Of a stretch of 38,127 bases of DNA, positions 31,611-38,127 are shown in pieces. Position 1 is the first letter of the stretch; each line of letters begins with the position of its first letter. The position numbers were made by a program, and so were the translations under genes. Below the pieces are notes generated by a model. It was not told the DNA's origin. It ran no database searches and saw only the letters and a list, made by a program, of their open reading frames with translations. Source of the stretch: Guptibacillus hwajinpoensis (GTDB lineage Bacteria > Bacillota > Bacilli > Bacillales > Bacillaceae_J); contig JAENZK010000004.1 of assembly GCA_016841285.1 (NCBI GenBank), positions 1 through 38,127 of the forward strand. The letters are read 5' to 3'.

Positions 31611-31762
31611 GAAAAGCGAAAGCGCCTTGCTCATCGCCGTACAAACTGGAGGGGACAACGACAGCGATAAAGGAAACTTGAATTGCGTTAGCAATTCTTA
31701 GTTGACTTATCGTAGGGAGGAGTCCTGAAGTTTGCTAGGCGATAGGCGCAGGAGCTAGACAA
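31611..31762 (+). repeat. Structured intergenic repeat, copy 4
   Basis: Starts GAAAAGCGAAAGCGCC one base after the dynA stop and ends GCGCAGGAGCTAGACAA. Keeps GATAAAGGAAAC and TTGACTTATCGTAGGGAG. The outer stem is ATCGCC/GGCGAT, replacing GCGAC/GTCGC of copy 1. The inner loop AATTGCGTTAGCAATT is a perfect hairpin arm pair not shared with the others. Confidence 0.85.
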
Positions 31763-31823
31763 TAGTAAAAATTGCCATGACAAGTTGAATTCACTATATC
31801 CATTTAGACAAGGGGAACTGAAC

Positions 31824-32561
31824 ATGGAAATTACTAATAGAGAAGATTTAAAAAACTCCGAGCGTTTTCTAAGTGCATTTAATATCATTAATAGTGAAAT
31901 TGAAAAAATGGTCGATGCACGCGGTCATATTCCTTTTTATCGTTTAGTAGATATGGCAAAAAAGAAAAGTGGACTAATCATGACCTATAAAGATGATCTA
32001 AAAGAGTTGTCCGAACTTAGAAATGCGATTGTTCATGGCCGCTACTATCCAGCCTTTACAATTGCAGAACCACATCTTTCGGTCGTTGAATTAGTTGAAA
32101 AGATAGCAGGGGAATTAACAAAGCCAAAAACGATTATTCCGTTTTTTGAACGAAGGGTTAAAACGTTCCAGAAATCAGATCATTTGACAGCTGTATTAAA
32201 AACAATTAAAAGACATGGATATTCGCAATTCCCTGTATACGATAATAACAAATTCGTCGGTCTTTTAACGAATCAAGGAATAACCATGTGGATTTCTCAA
32301 AATATCGAGAAGGCACCTATGGACAGCTGCATAGACGCTTATCTTTCAGATGTAATGTCATTTGAAAAAATTAAAAGAAACTATATTTTTATGAATAAAA
32401 ATCAAAATATTTATGATGTTCGAGAGAAGTTTCTAAATCATTTTGATATTTTTGCAACACGTCTTGAAGCTGTGCTAATAACAGAAAATGGTCATTCGGA
32501 TGAAGAATTATTGGGACTGGCCACACCATTTGATATGGTGCGTATCCCGTTTTTGGCATAA
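31824..32561 (+). CDS. HEPN-like plus CBS-pair domain protein
   Basis: 245 residues from ATG 31824, with AAGGGGA about 6 nt upstream; the track start 31785 overlaps the intergenic region. Residues 1-100 are all-helical and contain ELRNAIVHGRYYP, where R66 and H71 form an Rx4H motif as in HEPN ribonuclease/nucleotidyl domains; its function there is unproved. Residues ~120-245 hold two CBS repeats (DHLTAVLKTIKRHGYSQFPVYDNNKFVGLLTNQGI, then FMNKNQNIYDVREKFLNHF...AVLITENG), which usually bind adenine nucleotides. The chain is probably a cytosolic nucleotide-sensing protein. It follows dynA and repeat copy 4; no operon partner is evident. A strong terminator follows. Confidence 0.7.
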   Translation: MEITNREDLKNSERFLSAFNIINSEIEKMVDARGHIPFYRLVDMAKKKSGLIMTYKDDLKELSELRNAIVHGRYYPAFTIAEPHLSVVELVEKIAGELTKPKTIIPFFERRVKTFQKSDHLTAVLKTIKRHGYSQFPVYDNNKFVGLLTNQGITMWISQNIEKAPMDSCIDAYLSDVMSFEKIKRNYIFMNKNQNIYDVREKFLNHFDIFATRLEAVLITENGHSDEELLGLATPFDMVRIPFLA

Positions 32562-32566
32562 AATTT

Positions 32567-32608
32567 TAAAAGCCAACATTTCTAGAATTAATAGAAATGT
32601 TGGCTTTT
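32567..32608. terminator. Bidirectional terminator of the CBS gene and the dehydrogenase gene
   Basis: AAAAGCCAACATTTCTA pairs perfectly (17 bp) with TAGAAATGTTGGCTTTT around GAATTAA. Sits between convergent genes with A/T tracts on both sides. Confidence 0.9.
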
Positions 32609-32612
32609 GTCA

Positions 32613-33488
32613 TTAATTAGATAATTTTTTATTTAAGAGAACATATAGTGCTGACATATCCTGTTCGCCAAGGTCGTTTTCAATCGCGTCTTTAAGGATA
32701 TTGGTAAGCTGCCCACCGATCGGTAATTCCATATTGGCCCCGCTTGCCATTTCTTCAGCAAGCTTCATATCTTTGTGTAAAAGCTTGATTGCAAATCCGG
32801 CTACAAATTGATCCTTTGAAATAAAACTATTGTAATGACGGTCATAAATCCGGCTTTGTGCGTAGCTGTTGTCTAAAATATTAAATAGAAGGTCCAAGTC
32901 AACACCCATTTTTTTACCTAGTGTTACAGCTTCGCTAACAGCCTGTGTATGGAAGGCAACCATCAAATTATTAATTAATTTAACGACCGAACCGCTTCCT
33001 GTCTCTCCGATGTGGTAGATATTTTTTCCCATTACATTAAATAAAGGATTGACCTTTTCATATATTTCCTTTTTACCGCCAACCATGATTGTTAACGTTC
33101 CATCCTCTGCACCGAAATTACCACCGCTGATTGGAGCATCTAAAAATTCAATTCCCTTCGATTGTGCAGCATCAGCAATTTTATTATTTAATCCAGGTGC
33201 AACTGTGCTGTGGTCAACTAAAATAAGTCCTTCATGTCCATTTTCAATTAGACCCTCTGCCCCGAAATAAACCGCCTCAACATCGGCAGGTAAAGGCAGG
33301 CATGTAAGGATTACGTCCAGCTCCTTTGCCATTTCGGAAACTGACATACCGGTTTTGCCTCCTGCCTCAACGAACAAGTCTTCTTTTCCTTTGCTACGGT
33401 TTTTTCCTACCACCTCAAAATTTGCCTTCACTAAATTTTTTGCCATAGGTAACCCCATATTTCCAAGACCAATAAATCCCACTTTCAT
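32613..33488 (-). CDS. 3-hydroxyisobutyrate dehydrogenase family oxidoreductase
   Basis: 291 residues from ATG, with AAAGGAG about 9-11 nt upstream on the minus strand. VGFIGLGNMGLPMAKNL is the NAD(P)-binding GxGxxG, followed by FLDAPISGGNFGAEDGTLTIMVGG (substrate-binding SGG) and GSGSVVKLINNLMVAFH with the catalytic Lys near residue 170. Family members oxidise 3-hydroxyisobutyrate or related beta-hydroxyacids such as tartronate semialdehyde; substrate cannot be chosen by sequence alone. The length and style resemble B. subtilis YkwC. It diverges from the ypbS-rhodanese pair across a 258-bp gap that contains a 21-bp palindrome. Confidence 0.9.
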   Translation of the reverse strand: MKVGFIGLGNMGLPMAKNLVKANFEVVGKNRSKGKEDLFVEAGGKTGMSVSEMAKELDVILTCLPLPADVEAVYFGAEGLIENGHEGLILVDHSTVAPGLNNKIADAAQSKGIEFLDAPISGGNFGAEDGTLTIMVGGKKEIYEKVNPLFNVMGKNIYHIGETGSGSVVKLINNLMVAFHTQAVSEAVTLGKKMGVDLDLLFNILDNSYAQSRIYDRHYNSFISKDQFVAGFAIKLLHKDMKLAEEMASGANMELPIGGQLTNILKDAIENDLGEQDMSALYVLLNKKLSN

Positions 33489-33589
33489 AAAGATCGATCT
33501 CCTTTGCTATGTAAAATTAAAAATATAAAATACCCACCCAATATGAAATATTATACTGACATATATTACTTTCGCCTTTCATTTTTATT

Positions 33590-33610
33590 TTCCTCTAAAT
33601 TTTAGAGGAA
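33590..33610. promoter_or_regulatory. 21-bp palindrome, possible operator
   Basis: TTCCTCTAAA-T-TTTAGAGGAA: ten perfect base pairs around one T, in the 33489-33746 gap between divergent genes. No T-tract follows, so an operator for a dimeric regulator is more likely than a terminator. The rest of the gap is plain AT-rich DNA. Confidence 0.45.
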
Positions 33611-33746
33611 GTTGGACTTCTTTGGTGAATATTAAAAAAAAGGGAACAACTTTATTCGGAAAAAAGTTAAAGTATTTTGTACTTTTTATCATATTCATAT
33701 AAAATAAAAAATAAAAATAGAAATATTAAAAAAGGGGAGACTAGCA

Positions 33747-34016
33747 ATGAGTGTACATCATGAGATAAGTAAGCATTCAGAAAACCAACATTACATAGTG
33801 AAGAGATTTACGGAGTTAGACCAACAAAGAGAAGCTTACATAGAAAAAGCGGTTCAAAAGTGTAAAAATGGTGAGCCATTTACGACTGATGAAATTAATG
33901 CCATTACGAAAGAAATGAATGAACTTGGAAAACAAGGGATTGTAACCTCTCTTCCAGTTAGACAACAGGTTACTGTAGAAATGGTAAAGGAGTATGTTGG
34001 AAAAATATCAAAATAA
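33747..34016 (+). CDS. ypbS: YpbS-like small protein (DUF2533)
   Basis: 89 residues from ATG, with AGGGGAG about 8 nt upstream. Entirely soluble and charged, helical, with QHYIVKRFTELDQQREAYIEKAVQKCKNGEPF and FTTDEINAITKEMNELGKQGIV; ends VTVEMVKEYVGKISK. I assign it to the YpbS/DUF2533 family mainly by size, character and its place near ypbQ and dynA, so the name is provisional. Function unknown. The rhodanese gene follows at 33 bp, probably in the same transcript. Confidence 0.6.
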   Translation: MSVHHEISKHSENQHYIVKRFTELDQQREAYIEKAVQKCKNGEPFTTDEINAITKEMNELGKQGIVTSLPVRQQVTVEMVKEYVGKISK

Positions 34017-34049
34017 AAATAGAAAAATTGCTAAGGAGAGTGGAGAAAT

Positions 34050-34889
34050 TTGAAAAATATTGTGAATGTAGACTGGCTTTATGAAAACCTTGATAATCCT
34101 TCCGTACGTATCATTGATTGTCGATTTGTATTAGGAAGCCCAGGAAAAGGCCTTAACTCTTATGTAAAGGAACACATCTCCGGAGCATTATATTTTGATC
34201 TTGAAAAGGATATGTCTAGCAAGGCTACTGAGCACGGTGGAAGACACCCTATGCCGGATTTAGACCGAATTATTGATAAGCTAAGTACAGGAGGAATTGA
34301 TGCTGAAACGAAAGTGATCGCCTATGATGATCAAGGCGGCATGATGGCATCACGCTTTTGGTGGCTGCTAAAATACTTAGGACATGAAGAAGTTTATGTA
34401 TTAGATGGTGGTTTTAGCAAATGGCTTTCAAAAGGATATCCAGTAAATGATGAAATTCCTTCATTTCCACGAAAAGAATTTCAAGCAAACATTCATCACG
34501 ATCTTTTGAGCAATGTAGAAGAAGTTAAGCAAACAATTGAAACAAAAAAAGCATATCTCCTTGATTCGAGAGCAAAGGACAGATATTCAGGGGAAAATGA
34601 AACGATTGATAAAAAGGCGGGCCATATTCCAGGAGCCCTCAATTACTTCTGGAAGGATGTCATCAATGAGCAAAATGAGTGGAAATCCTTAGATGAGCTT
34701 AAAGAACAATTTAAGAAATTAAACAGCGATGATCAAATCATTGTATATTGTGGTTCTGGAGTATCTGCATGTCCGAATATCATTTCGTTGAATGAATTAG
34801 GATTTAATAATGTAAAACTTTATATCGGAAGCTGGAGTGATTGGATTACATATGAAGAAAACCCGATTGCTGTCGGTTCAGAAGCGTAA
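34050..34889 (+). CDS. Rhodanese-type sulfurtransferase (thiosulfate/3-mercaptopyruvate)
   Basis: 279 residues from a TTG start with GTGGAG about 4 nt upstream. Two rhodanese domains. The N-terminal one (SVRIIDCRFVLG..., DDQGGMMASRFWWLLKYLGHEEVYVLDGGF) lacks a catalytic Cys in its loop. The C-terminal one carries IIVYCGSGVSACPNIISL with active-site Cys near residue 234 in a six-residue CGSGVS loop. GHIPGALNYFWKDV is the family's substrate-pocket signature. Moves a sulfane sulfur to cyanide or thiols in the cytoplasm. The CGSGVS loop is more typical of mercaptopyruvate than thiosulfate sulfurtransferases, so the substrate is uncertain. Followed by a strong terminator. Confidence 0.9.
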   Translation: MKNIVNVDWLYENLDNPSVRIIDCRFVLGSPGKGLNSYVKEHISGALYFDLEKDMSSKATEHGGRHPMPDLDRIIDKLSTGGIDAETKVIAYDDQGGMMASRFWWLLKYLGHEEVYVLDGGFSKWLSKGYPVNDEIPSFPRKEFQANIHHDLLSNVEEVKQTIETKKAYLLDSRAKDRYSGENETIDKKAGHIPGALNYFWKDVINEQNEWKSLDELKEQFKKLNSDDQIIVYCGSGVSACPNIISLNELGFNNVKLYIGSWSDWITYEENPIAVGSEA

Positions 34890-34894
34890 CACGT

Positions 34895-34930
34895 AAAACT
34901 CTTATCTGATTATCGGATAAGAGTTTTGTT
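34895..34930 (+). terminator. Rhodanese gene terminator
   Basis: AAAACTCTTATC pairs perfectly (12 bp) with GATAAGAGTTTT around TGATTATCG, followed by T-rich sequence. Confidence 0.88.
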
Positions 34931-35004
34931 ATTTTAGAATATTTTCTAAAAGGAGATTTAACCCAAAATGGAAGAAAATTGGCATTGAGATGATTGTAGA
35001 AAAG

Positions 35005-35242
35005 TAGTTTAATATAACTTGTGAGCCACGTTAGTGACTTACGAAAACATGAATCTCTTATTTGAAGTAACTTGTAACCTGTTAAAATGTAAAATAACTG
35101 GAAATGAGTTACTATTGAATATGCGGTTCTGAAAATGTTATATTAATATAGTAAGTTATTAAATAGTTAACCAGATCACTTGCGATAAAAAATAGAATGC
35201 AAGTGAATTTAAAAAAATAATAAAACAACCCATTAGGAGGAA
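35005..35242 (+). repeat. S-layer promoter/leader, first copy
   Basis: About 238 bp that recur at 37894-38127. Holds an inverted repeat GTGAGCCAC-GTTA-GTGACTTAC (35021-35042), promoter TTGAAT (35115-35120)-N18-TATATT (35139-35144), a hairpin CACTTGC...GCAAGTG in the ~100-nt leader, and the ribosome site AGGAGG (35235-35240). Long leaders with a 5' hairpin are common in highly expressed S-layer genes. Confidence 0.88.
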
Positions 35243-35251
35243 TACATTTAT

Positions 35252-37756
35252 ATGTCTAAACAACCAAACAAAATCAACAAGTTAATCGCAACAGCAGCAG
35301 GAGCAGCAGTCGTAGTATCTGCAGTCGCACCAGTGGCAGGAGCAGAGTAGACAAACACCCCAAATTGGATGAAAGATTCATTACAAGATCTAATTAATTA
35401 CGGTGTAATTGACGCTGACTCAACAGTAAACGCTGCAGGCGAAGTAACTCGTGGTGAAGTAGCATTATACTTCGCAAAAGCTTTAAAATTAGACATGGAA
35501 AACGTTGAAAACCCAGGATTCGCTGACGTTTCAACTTCTCATAAATATTACAATGCCATTGCAGCTTTAGCGAAAGCTGGTAAAATGAATGGTACAGAAA
35601 AAGGGTTCGAACCTGACCGCGTAATTAACCGTGCTGAAATGGCTTCTTTAATCGTAAAAGCATTCGGTTATGAGTATGGTAACGGTGCTAGCTTAGTATT
35701 CACTGACCTTAAAGGTGCAGATTGGGCAAGAAATGCCATCGCTGGTTTAACAGATGCAGGCATTAAGCTTGGTGTAAGTGATACTCAATTCGCTCCATTA
35801 TCCAAATTAACTCGTCAAGATACAGTTGGTTTCTTATGGAAGGTCATGAAGGATCAAGGCACTGACTTTGCAGCTTATGAAAAAGTACAAGTGGAATCTG
35901 TAAACGAAATTAACGCAAAAACATTCGAAGTAAACTTCAGCTCAGCTATTGATGCAGATACTTTAAAAGATGCTGCTAAAAATAATGTCATTACTGTTAT
36001 TGCAGGTAAAGACGCAAAAGATGCTGGTACGATCACACAAACATTAAGCGAAGATGGTAAAACTCTTACACTTAAAGCACAAAACTTCTTCAAAGGAGAC
36101 TATACTGTAAAAGTTCCTTACGAAGTAGTAAAGGGAACAAATGGAAAGTATTTAGCACCAGCTAACGCAGAAATAACAGTTGACGATACAGCTGCACCTG
36201 TTCTTACATCTGCACGTGCAACAGTAAAATCAACGGAAGATAAAGTTACATCAGTAACGTTAACATTTAATGAAGATGTGAAATCTTTAGACCTTGTAAA
36301 AATTGGTGGTCAAAACTATACAGCAACACCAGTAGGAAATACAGTTGAAATTAATAACCTTAACCTAGATGCTGCAAAGGCCTACGATATTACAGTTGTA
36401 AACGCTAAAGATATCGTTGACAACACTAAAGATGTTCAATCAACAACATTAAATGTAACAGTAGATAGCGAAGCTCCAGCTATTACTAGTGTGGAAGCAA
36501 CTGGTGAAAATACTGTAAAAGTAACAGTAGATAAAGCATTACAAAATAACACATTAGCGATCTCTGGTAAAGTCGGTACATTTGAAACTAATATTGTTCA
36601 AAGTGCCGTAGTAAATGCAGAAAACAAAAAAGAATATATTGTGACTTTGAAGGATAACTATCTATACAAAAACGGCAACTCTGATAATGTAACATTAAAA
36701 ATTGCGAAAGAAGCTCTTGTAGATACACTTGGCAATAAGAATGCTGATGACATTACAAAAACAGTCGTTATTTCTAAAGATGTTGTAGCACCAACTGTAA
36801 CTGATGTTGAAACTACTGTAACTAACGGTAAAGTTACTGCCTTTACGTTAAACTTTAGTGAAGAAGTTCAGACTTTAGATGATTCTAAGGTATACGTGGT
36901 TAACTCTAAGGGTGAGATCAAAACACTATCTTCTATTGCAACACCAGCAGTGGATGATAAGGACAATACAAAGGTAGTATTCACTTTAGCAAATGACGTT
37001 CAAGCAGACAAATACAGCTTTGATTTAAGTGAAGGATTCGTAAAAGACAAGTCATTAGCAGCTAATGAGAACGCAAGCTACTCCTTCACTGTTAATGTAA
37101 CAGATGCAGAGCAGCCTGTGGAAACTTCATTTACAATTAATGATGTTACTGAAGACAATAATGTAGTAACAGTAGATTTTGGTCAAAAGGTGAAAGCAAC
37201 AGGAACAGGATCTGCCTTAAATCCACTTGCCTACTCAGTCAATGGAGTTGTTTTACCAACAGATACAAAAATTGAGTTTGGTACAACTGATGGCGTGTTA
37301 GATCAATCTAAAGTTGTCATTCAATTACCAAAAGGATTTGTAAAAGAAAATGATACTGCCGCAGTATTCCGTGTGACTGGTGTTCAAACTTTAGATAATA
37401 AAGTAAGCAACCCGTTCATCAAGACTATTGATATCACTGACAACACAGCTCCTGAGGTAATCTCTATGATAGCTTCTGATTTAACTAAACTAACAGTAGA
37501 ATACTCTGAGGCTATTCAGTTAAAGACAGATGAAACTGGTGCTAGTGATATTACGGATGAAATTCTTCTTACTGACGATAAAGGTGAAAAAGTTAGATTC
37601 ACTGCAGAAGTGGTAAATGGTAAATTAGTATTAACAACTGAAAGTGATGCAACTCTAGTAAGCAAATTAACAACTATAAAAGTTGAAGATGCAAATGCCA
37701 ATATCGTTGACATCCATGGCGTTGCACAAAAAGCAGAAGTAACTATTACTAAATAA
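35252..37756 (+). pseudogene. S-layer protein gene with in-frame TAG at codon 33
   Basis: ATG 35252 lies about 11 nt after AGGAGG. Residues 1-32 form a signal peptide (MSKQPNKINKL, then a hydrophobic run ending APVAGA^E). Codon 33 is TAG (35348-35350), probably derived from CAG. The frame then stays open to TAA 37756, 834 residues if read through. The track's Met at 35369 is the same frame but has no ribosome site or signal. After the stop, three SLH domains (~34-205; e.g. FADVSTSHKYYNAIAALAKAG, GFEPDRVINRAEMASLIV) would anchor to pyruvylated wall polymer. Several Ig-like domains (~215-834) follow. As written, the product is a 32-residue peptide. Silenced copy, recent mutation, suppression and sequencing error are all possible. 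Confidence 0.85.
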
Positions 37757-37771
37757 TTATCGACATATATC

Positions 37772-37802
37772 AACCCCTGCCCAAATTAGGCAGGGGTTTT
37801 CC
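37772..37802 (+). terminator. S-layer gene terminator
   Basis: AACCCCTGCC pairs with GGCAGGGGTT around CAAATTA, followed by TTCC. Strong GC stem 15 bp after the stop. Confidence 0.85.
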
Positions 37803-37893
37803 TGTTGATCCAGCTGGTAGTTCAGTACTTCTTAACAAGTGTAAAAATTACCTTAAGTGGAATAAAAACAGGGTTGAAAATATATTGGAAAAA

Positions 37894-38127
37894 TAGTTTA
37901 ATATAACTTGTGAGCCACGACAGTGACTCACGAAAATATGAATCACCCATTAGATTAACTAGTAAACTGTTAAATGTAAATTAACTGGAAAAGAGTTACT
38001 ATTGATTGCGTGATTTGAAAATATTATACTAGAATAGTGAATTACTAAATTGTTAACTAGATCACTTGTGATAAAAATAGAATGCAAGTGAATTTAAAAA
38101 AATAATAAAACAACCCATTAGGAGGAA
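37894..38127 (+). repeat. S-layer promoter/leader, second copy, running into window end
   Basis: Second copy of the 35005-35242 leader, about 234 bp. The last ~60 bp (from GAATGCAAGTGAATTT to AGGAGGAA) are identical to copy 1. Promoter TTGATT (38002-38007)-N17-TATACT (38025-38030); inverted repeat GTGAGCCAC-GACA-GTGACTCAC (37910-37931); hairpin CACTTGT...GCAAGTG. A second S-layer gene should start about 10-15 bp beyond base 38127. Confidence 0.88.

Noticed and set aside
35369-37756. Treating Met 35369 as the true S-layer start
   Set aside because: No ribosome site before it, it lacks a signal peptide, and the frame is continuous with the signal peptide at 35252 apart from one TAG.

Overview
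The window looks like chromosome of a spore-forming, aerobic, low-GC Bacillaceae bacterium (Bacillus/Neobacillus-like; my inference). The evidence is AT-rich DNA with strong AGGAGG-type ribosome sites, frequent TTG/GTG starts, and gene order I recall from Bacillus subtilis: mrfA(yprA)-mrfB(yprB)-cotD-ypsA-gpsB-ypsC-ypvA-ypwA. Other Bacillus-type groups are bcsA-ypbQ-dynA-ypbS, Ku/LigD and a ba3-type oxidase. No tRNA, rRNA, CRISPR array, prophage or transposase was seen.

Layout. 1-2.5 kb (minus): the end of a surface-sugar operon, with a DegT-type aminotransferase, a NeuD/PglD-type acyltransferase and a family 2 glycosyltransferase cut by the window edge. 2.7-5.2 kb: a divergent glycosyltransferase, a CotY/CotZ-like protein and a small unknown gene; sigma-K-like promoter matches suggest part of this acts on the spore surface. 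5.4-7.7 kb: an NhaC antiporter and an EamA transporter. 7.8-18.4 kb: the mrfA-to-ypwA block, covering DNA repair (MrfA/MrfB, YpvA), spore coat (CotD), cell division (GpsB), RNA methylation (YpsC) and a peptidase. 18.6-21.0 kb (minus): the three-gene ba3-type cytochrome c oxidase. 21.3-24.7 kb: carbonic anhydrase, Ku, and LigD split into separate ligase and polymerase genes. 24.9-27.3 kb: CheX and the type III polyketide synthase/methyltransferase pair. 27.5-34.9 kb: a Fur-box-controlled 31-residue membrane peptide, DynA, a HEPN-like/CBS protein, a 3-hydroxyisobutyrate dehydrogenase family enzyme, YpbS and a rhodanese. 35.0 kb to the end: an S-layer gene, then a second copy of its promoter/leader leading to a gene just outside the window.

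Most interesting: (1) the S-layer gene has an in-frame TAG at codon 33, one residue after the predicted signal-peptide cleavage site, yet its other ~800 codons are intact. The same promoter/leader recurs behind it, suggesting a silenced or switchable S-layer pair. (2) Four copies of a ~150-bp structured repeat show compensatory stem changes, and three begin exactly at a stop codon. (3) A perfect 15-bp Fur box lies under a strong promoter in front of a 31-codon membrane-peptide gene. (4) A LexA-like box sits between the -35 and -10 of the mrfA promoter. (5) LigD is split into two overlapping genes, the second with its own ribosome site. (6) Small genes absent from the ORF track are described: a 39-residue zinc-ribbon peptide between mrfA and mrfB, and oxidase subunit IIa.

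All calls are from reading the sequence and from remembered family features; no database search was run.
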